A stretch of 64,000 bases of DNA from Streptomyces sp. 3214.6 (GCF_900129855.1 NZ_LT670819.1:6014001-6078000); one strand, 5' to 3'. Shown: positions 42,530-52,162, counted from the first letter of the stretch. Translations and numbers: made by a program. The notes: a model not told the origin generated them from the letters alone.

Positions 42530-43009
42530 TCACTCACCTCCGTCCTTCGACTCTTCGCCCGGCCACGGGTCGCGCAGCCACAGGTCGTCCGCGGGGGTGG
42601 GGGCGAGCAGGTCGGCCAGGGCGCCGTCGAGGCCCAGTTGCTCGCCCTCGGTCCCCGGGGGCACCACCCGCAGCGTCCGCTCCAGCCAGGCCGACACCTG
42701 GGCCGCGGGCGCCTCCAGGAGGGCGTCGCCGTCCGGTGAACTCAGCGCCATCAGGACGACGCTGCGCCCGTCCGCCTTCGTCGGCCACACCCGCACGTCC
42801 CCGTGCCCGCACGGCCGGAACACGCCCTCCACCAGCAGCTCGCGGGCGAACGTCCAGTTGACCGGGTGCTCGGAGTTGATGTGGAAGGCGACGTGGACGG
42901 CGAAGGGGTCGTCGCTGCGGTAGCCGAGCCGGGCCGGGACCGGGATGCTGCGCTCCGGCGACAGGATGAGCTTGAGCTCCAGCTCGCGCTCCACCACGGT
43001 GTGCTGCAT
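42530..43009 (-). CDS. ssgG: SsgA-family sporulation regulator
   Basis: 159 residues of the SALP family that controls septum placement and spore-wall formation in streptomycetes. Family features: ELELKLILSPERSIPVPARLGYRSDDPFAVHVAFH, WTFARELLVEGVF and GDVRVWPTKADGRSVVLMALSSPDG. AGAGGAGAA precedes the ATG. Its presence is strong evidence for Streptomyces. The paralogue name rests on remembered synteny (SCO2924 is ssgG). It is convergent with the oxidase and divergent from the RDD gene. Confidence 0.9.
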   Translation of the reverse strand: MQHTVVERELELKLILSPERSIPVPARLGYRSDDPFAVHVAFHINSEHPVNWTFARELLVEGVFRPCGHGDVRVWPTKADGRSVVLMALSSPDGDALLEAPAAQVSAWLERTLRVVPPGTEGEQLGLDGALADLLAPTPADDLWLRDPWPGEESKDGGE

Positions 43010-43343
43010 GTCGGTTCTCCTCTCGATACGGACCTCGTACGGGCCCGCGGTGGGCCCGTACGAGTGGAGAGGGGGCCGGGCCGGAACCATTACGCGGATT
43101 CGGAGAACTTTTTCGCGACGTTTTCCGCAGGGGGTGCCGGGGCGCGGTGCGGAGCGGGGTGTGGAGCGGGCCGCGGCGGGTTCGGGTCCTGCGACCCGGG
43201 GGGGGCAGTTCCGAACGTGTGAAGAGCGTGCACGAGGTTGCTCGGAAAAGGGCGGGTCCGACGGGACTGGCGGTGGGGGTTGCGCCGGTCTGATAGATGT
43301 GGAGGCTCCCATCCCACCCCCGAGCAGATACGGGACGACGGAC

Positions 43344-45122
43344 ATGAGCGCCCCAACCCCGGCACCCGGCGACGACAGGCCCCGCGAAGGGTATTACCCG
43401 GACCCGTCCATTCCTGGCTACGTCCGGTACTGGAACGGTGCCGCCTGGGTACCGGGCACCAGCCGACCGGCGCCGTCCGACGGCCGCCCGCTCACGCCCC
43501 CGTCCGGCGCGCCCCCGGCCTCCGTGGAGGAGACCGGCCCGCACTTCTTCGACGAGGACCCGGCGCCGGCCGACCCGTACGACGGCCGTCCCGAGCCGGC
43601 CTCCGCGTGGGGCGCCGACCGCGCCCACCAGTCCGGCTTCGGCGGCGAGCAGGACCGCCGCGTCTCCTGGGGCGGCGGCCCGCAGGCTCCCGATCCGAGG
43701 GTCCCGTCGCCCGCCCCGGCCCAGCCCGAGGGCCGGTCGACGAGCACGGACGGCACGGCGACGATCCCGCCCGCCGACCCGGAGGACGGCAGCGGGGACG
43801 TGGTCTCCGGTGGCACCTTCGTCTTCCGCCGGCCGACGGCGGGCAACGGGGGAGCTGACGGCAACGGGGGAGCCGGTGCGGTCGGAACGCGGTCCGGCGC
43901 GTCCGGTCCCGCGGGCCTCATCCCTGACGAGGGCACCGTCACCTTCCGCGCGCCGGTCCCGCGCACGGGCGACCAGCCCGGCGCTTCCGGCGCGCACCCC
44001 GGGAGCACACCGGGCTCCGCCTCGCCGTTCCCGCCCGCAGCCCGGTCGACGCCTGGTTTCGCTGCGCAGGGTCCGGCAGAGGCGGCCGCCCCCGGCTCGG
44101 TCCCACCAGGCTTCGGCACCCAGGGCCCCGTCGGCGCGTCCGGCAACACCGCCACCCCCGGCCCGGCTGCCAAGCCCGGTTTCGGGGCCGGTAAGGCGGC
44201 TGCCGAGCGGGCTGCGGCTCAGGGCGCCGGTGTTCCGGCCCCGCAGGGCCCCGCCGGGTTCCCGGCAGCCCAGTCCGCCGCAGCGCCGGCCGCCCAGGCA
44301 CCCGGCGTCCAGCCCGCCGCGCATGCACCCGGCGCCCCGGCGCCCGCCGCTCTCTCCGGTTCCCAGCAGACCGCCCCGAGCGTGCCCCATCAGTCCGGCG
44401 CTCCCGGCCTGGCCCAGCCGCAGCCTGGTGTTCCCGGTGGGGCCCAGCCGCAGTCTGCCGTGGCTGGGGACCGGGCGTCCGGGGCAGTGGGGGCCGGCCC
44501 GTTGGCTGCCGGGGCCGGTGGGGGGCAGCCGTCGTGGGCGCAGCAGGTGCACCGGCTGGCGGGGGCCGAGGACGGCCCCGTCGCGCCCTGGAAGCCGCCG
44601 GTCGAGGACATCTTCCAGGCGGCAGCCCGGCGTCAGGCCTCGGCCCGTCCCGCGGGTCTCGGAAAGCGGCTGGCGGCGCGTCTCGTCGACACGCTCGTCC
44701 TCGCGGGCGTCACCTCCGCCGCCGCCGTACCGCTCGGCGTGAAGGCGCTCGACCACGTCAACGAGAAGATCGACGCGGCCAAGCTCACCGGAGAGACCGT
44801 CACGGTCTGGCTGCTGGACGGCACGACGTCGGTGTACCTGGCGATCGTCCTAGGGGTCCTGCTGGTCTTCGGGGTGGTCTACGAGGCCCTGCCGACCGCC
44901 AAGTGGGGCCGCACGCTGGGCAAGAAGCTGTTCGGTCTGGAGGTGCGGGACATCGAGGGCGGCGAACCCCCGTCCTTCGGGGCGGCCCTGCGCCGCTGGC
45001 TCGTGTACAGCGTGCCCGGTCTGCTCGTCGTCGGTGTCGTGGGCGTCGTCTGGGGGCTGTTCGACAAGCCGTGGCGGCAGTGCTGGCACGACAAGGCTGC
45101 GCACACGTTCGTCGCCGGCTGA
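43344..45122 (+). CDS. Proline/alanine-rich RDD-family membrane protein
   Basis: 592 residues. An N-terminal DUF2510-like motif (GYYPDPSIPGYVRYWNGAAWVPGT) binds nothing known. A long disordered Pro/Ala/Gly region follows (residues 45-410). The C-terminal RDD domain has three membrane segments (GLGKRLAARLVDTLVLAGVTSAAAV, YLAIVLGVLLVFGVVYEAL, WLVYSVPGLLVVGVVGVVW) and the TLGKKLFGLEVRD signature. RDD proteins may transport ions or act as membrane scaffolds. The following gene is a second RDD protein in tandem. Confidence 0.85.
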   Translation: MSAPTPAPGDDRPREGYYPDPSIPGYVRYWNGAAWVPGTSRPAPSDGRPLTPPSGAPPASVEETGPHFFDEDPAPADPYDGRPEPASAWGADRAHQSGFGGEQDRRVSWGGGPQAPDPRVPSPAPAQPEGRSTSTDGTATIPPADPEDGSGDVVSGGTFVFRRPTAGNGGADGNGGAGAVGTRSGASGPAGLIPDEGTVTFRAPVPRTGDQPGASGAHPGSTPGSASPFPPAARSTPGFAAQGPAEAAAPGSVPPGFGTQGPVGASGNTATPGPAAKPGFGAGKAAAERAAAQGAGVPAPQGPAGFPAAQSAAAPAAQAPGVQPAAHAPGAPAPAALSGSQQTAPSVPHQSGAPGLAQPQPGVPGGAQPQSAVAGDRASGAVGAGPLAAGAGGGQPSWAQQVHRLAGAEDGPVAPWKPPVEDIFQAAARRQASARPAGLGKRLAARLVDTLVLAGVTSAAAVPLGVKALDHVNEKIDAAKLTGETVTVWLLDGTTSVYLAIVLGVLLVFGVVYEALPTAKWGRTLGKKLFGLEVRDIEGGEPPSFGAALRRWLVYSVPGLLVVGVVGVVWGLFDKPWRQCWHDKAAHTFVAG

Positions 45123-45172
45123 CCGGTGGCCCGGACGGCCGGTGGCCCGGACGGCCGGTAGCCCGGACGGCT
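45123..45172. repeat. Tandem 16 bp repeat between two RDD genes
   Basis: Three copies of CCGGTGGCCCGGACGG (the third with GTAGCC) lie in a row directly after the first RDD gene's stop. Confidence 0.7.
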
Positions 45173-45217
45173 GCTCGCCGGATGCGGAGCCGAGGGGTTC
45201 GGGGTCGACTCGGGGGC

Positions 45218-45916
45218 ATGACCACCGAACCGCCCCCCGGCTCCGGCGGCGGCGAGCCGCCGGAGGACGACCCGTTCAGGAAACGGCCTTCGCAGCAGCC
45301 CCCGCGGTCGCCGCACGGCGAGGGGCAGGGCGGTTCGCCCTACGACACCCCGCAGGGACCGTACGGCGGCGGCCCGTACGGAGGCGACCCGTACGGCGGC
45401 GGCCCGCACGGGGGTGGTCCCTACGGCGGTGACCCTTACGGCGGTTACCCCGAGGACCCGCTGGCCGGGATGCCCCCGCTCGCCGACAGCGGCAAGCGCA
45501 CGCTGGCGAGGATCATCGACATGATCCTCGTCTTCGCCGTGGTGACGCTGCTGGCGTGGGCCTTCGGGGTGGCGCAGTACACGACGGACGCGGACAAGAT
45601 CCAGTTCGGCAAGACCTTCGGGCGTGAGCTCGTCGCCGCGATCCTGTACGTCGCGTACGACACGGTGCTGACCGCCCGGTCCGGCCAGACGCTGGGCAAG
45701 AAGTGGCTCGGCATGCGTGTGGCCGACCTCGACGACGGCTCCACTCCCTCCGCGCAGACGTCGCTGATCCGCGCCCTGGTGCTGTGGGTGCCGTTCGCGT
45801 TCTGCTGCGCCTGTCTGTGGACGGCGGTCTGCGGCGGCTGGAGCTTCTTCGACAAGCCCTACAAGCAGGGCCTGCACGACAAGGCGGCCAAGACGGTGGT
45901 GGTCAGCACCACCTGA
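45218..45916 (+). CDS. RDD-family membrane protein with Gly/Tyr-rich N-terminus
   Basis: 232 residues. The N-terminal 90 residues contain repeated PYGGG/PYGGD units (GGGPYGGDPYGGGPHGGG). The RDD domain follows, with GKRTLARIIDMILVFAVVTLLAWAF, SGQTLGKKWLGMRVADLDDG and FDKPYKQGLHDKAAKTVVV. Homologous to the C-terminus of the preceding gene, so a duplicated pair. ATG 45218 lies 96 bp downstream of the first gene, and both may be in one transcript ended by the hairpin at 45973. Confidence 0.87.
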   Translation: MTTEPPPGSGGGEPPEDDPFRKRPSQQPPRSPHGEGQGGSPYDTPQGPYGGGPYGGDPYGGGPHGGGPYGGDPYGGYPEDPLAGMPPLADSGKRTLARIIDMILVFAVVTLLAWAFGVAQYTTDADKIQFGKTFGRELVAAILYVAYDTVLTARSGQTLGKKWLGMRVADLDDGSTPSAQTSLIRALVLWVPFAFCCACLWTAVCGGWSFFDKPYKQGLHDKAAKTVVVSTT

Positions 45917-45972
45917 CACACAACCAGTCGACCGGCCGACCCGCCGACCGGCCGACACGTCCGGCCGACCGG

Positions 45973-46020
45973 CACGACCAAGGGCCCGCGCCCGATGCCC
46001 GGCGCGGGCCCTTGGTCGTG
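45973..46020. terminator. Bidirectional terminator
   Basis: A 20 bp perfect stem, CACGACCAAGGGCCCGCGCC with its complement (46001-46020), loop CGATGCCC. It lies between the RDD gene and a convergent membrane protein gene. Confidence 0.8.
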
Positions 46021-46030
46021 CCGCGGGGTC

Positions 46031-46387
46031 TCAGGGAGCTGTGGGCTCCCGGACGGGCTCGGACGCCGAGGCGACCGAGGCCGGTACGGGGGCGCTCACG
46101 GGCGCGTGCACAGGAACGGGTACGGGACCGGGTGCCGGAACCGGAACGGGTGCGGTCCGGCTCGCGGATCGGCTGGGTCGGCGCGCCGCGGAGCGGGCCA
46201 CGGGGGCCCGCGACGGCTTCGGCGTCGGCACCGTCATGGCGACGAGGACGCCGAGTGCGACCGCGGCGACGACGACGACGGCGATCCCGGGGCCCGAACT
46301 CGTCTGTGACAGCAGCAGCATGGCGAGCGTCGAGAGGATGACGGTGCAGGAACCGTATGTGAGCTGTGCGACAGTCGGACGAGGCAT
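46031..46387 (-). CDS. Small membrane protein with Pro/Val/Ala tail
   Basis: 118 residues. Two membrane segments (about residues 8-27 and 32-52) are followed by a disordered tail of VPVPAPGP-type repeats. ATG 46387 was chosen, with GAGGA upstream. TAGAGT upstream suits a promoter for this start. Unknown function; no close family known to me. Confidence 0.6.
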   Translation of the reverse strand: MPRPTVAQLTYGSCTVILSTLAMLLLSQTSSGPGIAVVVVAAVALGVLVAMTVPTPKPSRAPVARSAARRPSRSASRTAPVPVPAPGPVPVPVHAPVSAPVPASVASASEPVREPTAP

Positions 46388-46741
46388 GGCAATCGTGTCC
46401 TCGGAAGCGGGGGCGTTCTCGACTCTATTCGCCTGCATGCCCGAGTGGACCGAACGGTAAGCGTGACCTAACCCACGGTGCCGGTGCACAGGGGGCGCAC
46501 GGAGTCATGGCGTCCACCAAGTGGACTGCCCCGCGCGCCTGTCTCATTACCGTCATGTGTCCGTATTGCGAACACCGGCTTCCAATAATGCAGTTGTCTT
46601 GCTCAAGTCAAGATCTGTCTTTTCTCGCAAACCAGTAGTCAAATGGCGTCACTTGACTACACGCGTATAACAGCGCGCGGACCTTCCTTGACAGGGATCC
46701 CCCTTTCCGCGCGCACGGGCGCGTGCGTGGGAGGACATCAA
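46388..46741. other. Intergenic region before the M6 protease gene
   Basis: 354 bases, lower in GC than average in the middle (TTGCGAACACCGGCTTCCAA then TAATGC; TTGACT at about 46656; GTATAAC at about 46666). Several promoter-like hexamers occur but none is decisive. The true protease start (GTG 46742) has GGAGGA 7 bases upstream. The in-frame ATG at 46643 lies in this promoter-like DNA and was rejected. Confidence 0.4.
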
Positions 46742-49093
46742 GTGACCAGTAGATCCTGGACGTTCAGGACGGCCGCGACGGTCGTCGCCCTCGCGGCGGC
46801 CACGGCGACGTTCACGACGTTCGCCGTGGCGCAGGCAGCCGAGAACAGCTCGGCGCAGCCCCCGGCGGCGGGCAGGCACGACCCTCAGCCGGCCAAGGCC
46901 CGCGAGCACGACTTCGACGGGCCGCTCAGCAAGACGCAGGAGGCGCAGCGCGAGGAGGCCCTCAAGGAGGTCATAGCCGGCCGGTCGTCGGTCAAGAACC
47001 GCGACGGCTCGAAGGTCGTCCAGCTCAAGAGCAAGAAGGGCGACAGCAAGTACGTCGAACTCGGCCGCGAGAAGACCGACAAGATCTTCACGATCCTCGT
47101 CGAGTTCGGCGACCAGGTCGACAGCCGCTACGGCGGCACGCCCGGCCCGCTGCACAACCAGATAGCCAAGCCGGACCGCAAGCAGGACAACTCCACGGCC
47201 TGGCAGGCGGACTACGACCAGAAGCACTTCCAGGACCTGTACTTCGGCACCGGCAAGAACGCCGAGTCGCTCAAGAAGTACTACGAGAAGCAGTCCTCGG
47301 GCCGCTACTCGGTCGACGGCGAGGTCACCGACTGGGTCAAGGTCCCCTACAACGAGGCCCGCTACGGCTCCAACAAGGCCTCCAACGGCGCCTGGTACGC
47401 GGTCCAGGACGGCGTCAACGCCTGGGTCGCCGAGCGCGAGGCCGCCGGTGACACGGCCGCCGAGATCAAGGCGGAGCTGGCCCAGTACGACCAGTGGGAC
47501 CGCTACGACTTCGACGGCGACGGCGACTTCAACGAGCCCGACGGCTACATCGACCACTTCCAGATCGTGCACGCCGGCGAGGACGAGTCCGCGGGCGGCG
47601 GCGCCCAGGGCGAGGACGCCATCTGGGCCCACCGCTGGTACGCCTTCGGCACCGACGCCGGCTCCACCGGCCCGGACGCCAACAGGCTCGGCGGCACCCA
47701 GATCGGCGACACGGGCATCTGGGTCGGCGACTACACCATCCAGCCGGAGAACGGCGGACTCGGCGTCTACGCGCACGAGTACGGCCACGACCTCGGCCTG
47801 CCGGACGAGTACGACACCTCCCGCGGCGGCGAGAACTCCACCGGCTTCTGGACGCTGATGTCCTCCGGTTCCTGGCTGGGCACCGGCAAGGACACCATCG
47901 GCGACCTGCCCGGCGACATGAACGCCTGGGACAAGCTGCAGCTGGGCTGGCTCGACTACGACGTGGCCACGGCCGGCAAGAAGTCGAACCACACGCTGGG
48001 CGTCGCGGAGTACAACACCAAGAACCCGCAGGCCCTCATCGTCCAGCTGCCCGACAAGACGGTCACCACCGAGGTGGTCGCCCCGGCGCAGGGCAAGACG
48101 CAGTGGTGGAGCGGCAGCGGCAACGACCTGCGCAACTCCCTGTCCCGCTCGGTCGACCTGACCGGCAAGTCCGCCGCGAGCCTCACCCTCGACGGCTGGT
48201 GGGACATCGAGGCCGACTTCGACTACCTCTACACCGAGGTGTCCACCGACGGCGGCGCCAACTGGACGCCGATCGACGGCAAGCTGGCCGACGGCAGCGC
48301 CATCACCCGTGACGGCAGCGGCAAGCCCGCCCTCACCGGCTCGGTCGCGGCATACCAGAAGCTGACCTACTCGCTGGACGCCTACGCGGGCAAGAAGGTC
48401 GACCTGCGCTTCCGCTACCAGAGCGACGGTGGCGTGGCCCTGAAGGGCTTCGCGGCCGACGAGATCACGGTCACCGCCGACGGCGCGACCCTCTTCTCCG
48501 ACAACGCCGAGTCCCAGGACACCGCCTGGACGGCGAACGGCTTCTCCCGCATCGGCGCGTCCATCACGGACGACTACCCGCAGTACTACATCGCCGAGAA
48601 CCGCCAGTACACGTCGTACGACAAGACCCTCAAGGTCGGCCCGTACAACTTCGGCTTCTCGACGACCCGTCCGTCCTGGGTCGAGCACTACCCGTACCAG
48701 AACGGTCTGCTGATCTGGAAGTGGGACACCTCGCAGGCGGACGACAACACCAGCCAGCACAACGGCACGGGCCTGATCCTGCCCGTCGACGCGCACCCGA
48801 CGCCGATGAAGTGGGCCGACGGCACGTACATGAACAGCCGGATCCAGTCCTTCGACTCGACCTTCGGCCGCGCCGCGACCGACGCGCTCACGCTGCACAA
48901 GGCGGGCGTCGCGACCAAGGTCAAGTCGCGCATCGGCATCCCGGTCTTCGACGACGGCACGTCCACGTACTGGGACCCGAAGACCCCGCTCGCGGGCGTG
49001 AAGGTCACTGACACCAACACCCGCATCAAGATCGTCAATGAGCCGGCGGACGGCTCGACGATCAGCCTGCAGGTCGGCCCTTCGGCGAAGTAG
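46742..49093 (+). CDS. Secreted M6 (immune inhibitor A-type) metalloprotease
   Basis: 783 residues with a Sec signal peptide (residues 1-34, TFRTAATVVALAAATATFTTFA cut after an AQA-like site). A propeptide of about 70 residues precedes the catalytic domain. Zinc motif HEYGHDLGLPDEYD with H345 and H349 (HExxHxxGxxD). M6 proteases degrade host or environmental proteins; in Bacillus they cleave antibacterial peptides. The C-terminal 400 residues are beta-rich (DGWWDIEADFDYLYTEVS, FRYQSDGGVALKGFAADE), of the MAM/bacterial-jelly-roll type. Probably a bulk nutrient protease. Confidence 0.93.
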   Translation: MTSRSWTFRTAATVVALAAATATFTTFAVAQAAENSSAQPPAAGRHDPQPAKAREHDFDGPLSKTQEAQREEALKEVIAGRSSVKNRDGSKVVQLKSKKGDSKYVELGREKTDKIFTILVEFGDQVDSRYGGTPGPLHNQIAKPDRKQDNSTAWQADYDQKHFQDLYFGTGKNAESLKKYYEKQSSGRYSVDGEVTDWVKVPYNEARYGSNKASNGAWYAVQDGVNAWVAEREAAGDTAAEIKAELAQYDQWDRYDFDGDGDFNEPDGYIDHFQIVHAGEDESAGGGAQGEDAIWAHRWYAFGTDAGSTGPDANRLGGTQIGDTGIWVGDYTIQPENGGLGVYAHEYGHDLGLPDEYDTSRGGENSTGFWTLMSSGSWLGTGKDTIGDLPGDMNAWDKLQLGWLDYDVATAGKKSNHTLGVAEYNTKNPQALIVQLPDKTVTTEVVAPAQGKTQWWSGSGNDLRNSLSRSVDLTGKSAASLTLDGWWDIEADFDYLYTEVSTDGGANWTPIDGKLADGSAITRDGSGKPALTGSVAAYQKLTYSLDAYAGKKVDLRFRYQSDGGVALKGFAADEITVTADGATLFSDNAESQDTAWTANGFSRIGASITDDYPQYYIAENRQYTSYDKTLKVGPYNFGFSTTRPSWVEHYPYQNGLLIWKWDTSQADDNTSQHNGTGLILPVDAHPTPMKWADGTYMNSRIQSFDSTFGRAATDALTLHKAGVATKVKSRIGIPVFDDGTSTYWDPKTPLAGVKVTDTNTRIKIVNEPADGSTISLQVGPSAK

Positions 49094-49250
49094 CCGACGT
49101 TTTCGCAGGTCAGACACGTATCGGCGGTGACCCCCTGGCGGGTCGCCGCCGATCGTGTTTAGGTGCCTCCTGTGCTTCGCTTATTGACACCGACACGGAC
49201 GCCGGCGCTGACGCCGACCTCGATACCGACTCGCACGGGGGTGTGACCGC

Positions 49251-49604
49251 ATGGCCGCAGGAGGCTTCTGCAAGCTGCCCGACGGCATGGTGGTGGTGGC
49301 GCTGAACCTGCCCCGCCCCGCCGCCCGGGAGGGCCTCCCGGGCCCGTCCACGGACGTCCGCGTCCTCGTCCACGCCCGCAACCGCGCCAGAGCCCTGACC
49401 AGGCTCCGCAACCTGGGCCTGAGAGCGGTCTACCTCCGCGGCAACGCGGCCCCGCCCACCCCGGACGAGATCACGGCGGTCCTCCACCACCCCGACGGCC
49501 TCGTCTGGCGCACGGCCCCCGACAACGGCGTCCCGGTCGGCGTCATGGCGGTCCCGGAACTGTGGCGCCCGATCCGGTCACTGCTGCGCAGGGCGGCGGC
49601 GTAG
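49251..49604 (+). CDS. Conserved hypothetical protein
   Basis: 117 residues, alpha/beta, with no membrane segments and no recognised family (starts MAAGGFCKLPDGMVVVAL, contains LTRLRNLGLRAVYLRGN and PDEITAVLHHPDGLVW). The last 30 residues are basic. It lies alone between the protease and a regulator remnant. Composition is normal for this genome, so it is likely to be real. Confidence 0.7.
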   Translation: MAAGGFCKLPDGMVVVALNLPRPAAREGLPGPSTDVRVLVHARNRARALTRLRNLGLRAVYLRGNAAPPTPDEITAVLHHPDGLVWRTAPDNGVPVGVMAVPELWRPIRSLLRRAAA

Positions 49605-49675
49605 GGCCTGTCCGGCGGACAGGCCCTGGCCGCCCGCGGCCGGCCGGGTCAGGGAGCCGGCCCGGGGGCCGGCTG

Positions 49676-49840
49676 TCACCCGAGCTCGAACACGCCCTGG
49701 AGGAATGCGAGAGACACGCCCTGGCGGGTGACGCCGACGGCTGCAACTGCGCGTACCGGACCGTATGCGGCCTTCCCTGGCCGAGCACAGGGAGATCGCC
49801 GACGCCATCGCGCGCGGCGACGCCGACTCAGTACGCCTCC
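49676..49840 (+). pseudogene. Possible FCD-domain (GntR-type) regulator remnant
   Basis: Two short stretches in different frames resemble an FCD ligand-binding domain: ELEHALEECERHALAGDADG, then AEHREIADAIARGDADSVRLHHLHV with the EH-reI-AI-GD pattern. The middle of the domain is missing and no DNA-binding part is found. Its tail meets the 3' end of the mec gene. Weak evidence. Confidence 0.35.
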
Positions 49841-50250
49841 ACCACCTGCACGTCCTCCTCCGTGACCACGCCCTCCACGATGCGGAACGAACGGAACTGG
49901 AAGTCGCCGAGCGAGTCGGTGTCGGCCGTGGAGACCAGGACGTAGTGGGCGCCGGGCTCGTTGGCGTAGGAGATGTCCGTGCGGGAGGGGTAGGCCTCGG
50001 TCGCGGTGTGGGAGTGGTAGACGATCACCGGCTCCTCGTCGCGGTCGTCCATCTCGCGGTACAGCTTGAGCAGGTCGCCCGAGTCGAACTCGTAGAACGT
50101 GGGGGACATGGCCGCGTTCAGCATCGGGATGAATCGCTCGGGGCGGTCCGAGCCGGCCGGGCCCGCGACGACGCCGCACGCCTCGTCGGGGTGGTCCTTG
50201 CGCGCGTGCGCGACGATCTGGTCGACGAGGGTCTGGGTGATGGTCAGCAT
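49828..50250 (-). CDS. mec: JAMM metalloprotease Mec+, CysO-cysteine hydrolase
   Basis: 140 residues. JAMM zinc site VYHSHTATEAYPSRTD (H-x-H-x7-S/P-x2-D) plus an upstream Glu, near the E of DHPDEACGVV. In actinomycetes Mec+ releases cysteine from the CysO-cysteine adduct made by CysM, and it can trim residues after the CysO Gly-Gly. CysO and CysM lie 6.6 kb away (56862-58106), so the set is split here. ATG 50250 was preferred over the upstream MLILTG extension. Confidence 0.92.
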   Translation of the reverse strand: MLTITQTLVDQIVAHARKDHPDEACGVVAGPAGSDRPERFIPMLNAAMSPTFYEFDSGDLLKLYREMDDRDEEPVIVYHSHTATEAYPSRTDISYANEPGAHYVLVSTADTDSLGDFQFRSFRIVEGVVTEEDVQVVEAY

Positions 50251-50317
50251 GCCCGTCAGGATAAGCAAAGGGGCCGTTCCGTACCGAGGAGTGGTACGGA
50301 ACGGCCCACATCGCGGA

Positions 50318-50390
50318 CACCCCCTAAGGGGCGCGGGGCCCTGACATGTGCGGCTCCGCCGCGCGGGCGCGACCGGCCATGACGGGCTGG
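50318..50390. repeat. Dispersed streptomycete intergenic repeat (GGGGCGCGGGG type)
   Basis: CCCCCTAAGGGGCGCGGGGC followed by GTGCGGCTCCGCCGCGCGGG resembles, from memory, a sequence found hundreds of times between Streptomyces genes. It forms stem-loops and lies between mec and the permease gene. A piece of the same kind occurs at about 5738. Confidence 0.6.
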
Positions 50391-50421
50391 CAGGCGGCCG
50401 ACGGCCTTCTTCCTGCGGCGC

Positions 50422-51873
50422 TCAGCCGACCTTCTCCTGCTCCGGCTCGCGGCGATTCGCGATCTCCGGGTTGCGCCACTTCAGTACGGCCCAGCCGGAG
50501 GCCAGCGCCGCGGCCCAGCCCGCCATCACGTACAGACAGACGCGGGAGTCGGCGTCGTAGGCGATCAGGCCGGTGACGAAGAGCAGGAACACGATGGCCA
50601 CCCAGCTGAACGCCGAGCCGCCGGGCGCGGGGAAGCTGGACGCGGGCAGCCGGCCCGCGACGACCGCGCGGCGGTACAGGACGTGGCTGATCAGGATCAT
50701 CAGCCAGGTCCAGATGCCGGCCGCGGTGGCGACGGAGGTGACGTAGCCGAAGGCCTTCTCCGGGACGACGTAGTTCAGGACGACGCCGATGCCCATGAAG
50801 AGGACGGAGACCGTGATGCCGAAGGCGGGCGTCTTGGTCGACGACAGCTTCTTGAAGACCGCCGGGGCCTCGCCGCTCTCGGCCAGGTTCCGCAGCATGC
50901 GGCCCGTGGAGTACATGCCGGAGTTGCAGGAGGACAGCGCCGCGGTGAGCACGACGAAGTTGACGATGCCCGCGCCCGCCGGGATGCCGATCATCGCGAA
51001 CGCCTTCACGAAGGGGCTGACGCCCTCCGCGAACTCGGTCCACTTCACCACGCAGAGGATGACGGTGAGCGCGCCGACGTAGAACAGCGCGATGCGCCAC
51101 GGCAGTGTGTTGATGGCCTTGGGGAGCGTCTTCTCCGGGTTCTCCGACTCGCCCGCCGTCACACCGACCAGCTCGACCGCGAGGTAGGCGAACATGACGC
51201 CCTGCAGGGTCATCAGGGAGGAGCCGACACCCTTGGGGAAGAAGCCGTCGAACTCCCACAGGTTGGAGACGGCGGCGGTGTCACCGGCGTTGCTGAAGCC
51301 GAAGGTCAGCACGCCGAGGCCGATCACGATCATGCCGATCAGGGCCGTGACCTTGACCATCGAGAACCAGAACTCCAGCTCCCCGAAGACCTTCACCGAG
51401 ATCAGGTTGACCCCGAAGAGGATCACCAGGAACACCAGCGCCGTCACCCACTGGTGGACGGCCGGGAACCAGTAGTTGACGTAGATCGCGGCGGCCGTCA
51501 GCTCGGCCATGCCGGTGACGACCCACATCAGCCAGTACGTCCAGCCGGTGAAGTAGCCGAAGAACGGGCCGAGGAACTCGCGGGAGTACTCCGCGAACGA
51601 ACCCGAGACCGGGCGGTACAGCAGCAGCTCGCCGAGCGCCCGCATGATGAAGAAGACGATCGCGCCCGCGAGCGCGTACATCAGGATGAGGCTGGGACCG
51701 GCCTTGGCGATGTTCGCGCCGGCGCCCAGGAAGAGACCGACGCCGATGGCGCCGCCGATCGCGATCATCTGGACCTGGCGGCTGCCGAGTCCGCGCTCGT
51801 ACCCCTCTTCAGAGGTTTTCTCCGTGGCGTCCTTGACGTCCTTGACGTCCTTGTCGACCTGAGCGGAGGTCAT
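50422..51873 (-). CDS. Amino acid permease, APC superfamily
   Basis: 483 residues with 12 membrane segments, proton-coupled uptake of amino acids. Helix 1 carries MIAIGGAIGVGLFLGAGANIAKAGPS, the family's substrate-binding unwound region. FAEYSREFLGPFFGYFTGWTYWLMW and TAGESENPEKTLPKAI are AroP/GabP-group marks. A Lys/Asp-rich start (DKDVKDVKDATEK) is cytosolic. ATG 51873 has GGAGAAAGG upstream. Substrate not clear from the sequence. Confidence 0.92.
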   Translation of the reverse strand: MTSAQVDKDVKDVKDATEKTSEEGYERGLGSRQVQMIAIGGAIGVGLFLGAGANIAKAGPSLILMYALAGAIVFFIMRALGELLLYRPVSGSFAEYSREFLGPFFGYFTGWTYWLMWVVTGMAELTAAAIYVNYWFPAVHQWVTALVFLVILFGVNLISVKVFGELEFWFSMVKVTALIGMIVIGLGVLTFGFSNAGDTAAVSNLWEFDGFFPKGVGSSLMTLQGVMFAYLAVELVGVTAGESENPEKTLPKAINTLPWRIALFYVGALTVILCVVKWTEFAEGVSPFVKAFAMIGIPAGAGIVNFVVLTAALSSCNSGMYSTGRMLRNLAESGEAPAVFKKLSSTKTPAFGITVSVLFMGIGVVLNYVVPEKAFGYVTSVATAAGIWTWLMILISHVLYRRAVVAGRLPASSFPAPGGSAFSWVAIVFLLFVTGLIAYDADSRVCLYVMAGWAAALASGWAVLKWRNPEIANRREPEQEKVG

Positions 51874-52162
51874 GTGTTTGTGCGCCTTTCTCCGAATCCC
51901 CCCGTGTACTGGAGCTGCCCGGCCGGCGGTCCGCCGGCCATACGGCGCACCCGGCGGGACATGGGTGGCGTCCGCCGGGCGATCGTGAAGATTTATCACG
52001 CCCGCAACACTGATCACCGGCGGGACGTGTGGCGCACACCACAGGGAGAAGCGGACAAAACGCATCCCCGGACGGCATAACCGGCCGGGGAGGTAACGTG
52101 ATCGTTATCCGGATTTGAGCGTCCGCTGAGCGAACGCGACTATGGACGAACCAGGGCAAGTC
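51874..52162. other. Upstream region of the permease gene
   Basis: 289 bases; no gene supported. CGTGATCGTTATCCGGATTTG at about 52098-52118 is AT-richer than the surrounding DNA and may hold the promoter for the permease or the operator of a regulator. No clear inverted repeat was found. Confidence 0.3.

Noticed and set aside
42534..44756. A 740-codon minus-strand gene opposite the RDD protein
   Set aside because: Gly/Arg-rich shadow with no domain; the plus-strand RDD protein and ssgG explain the region.
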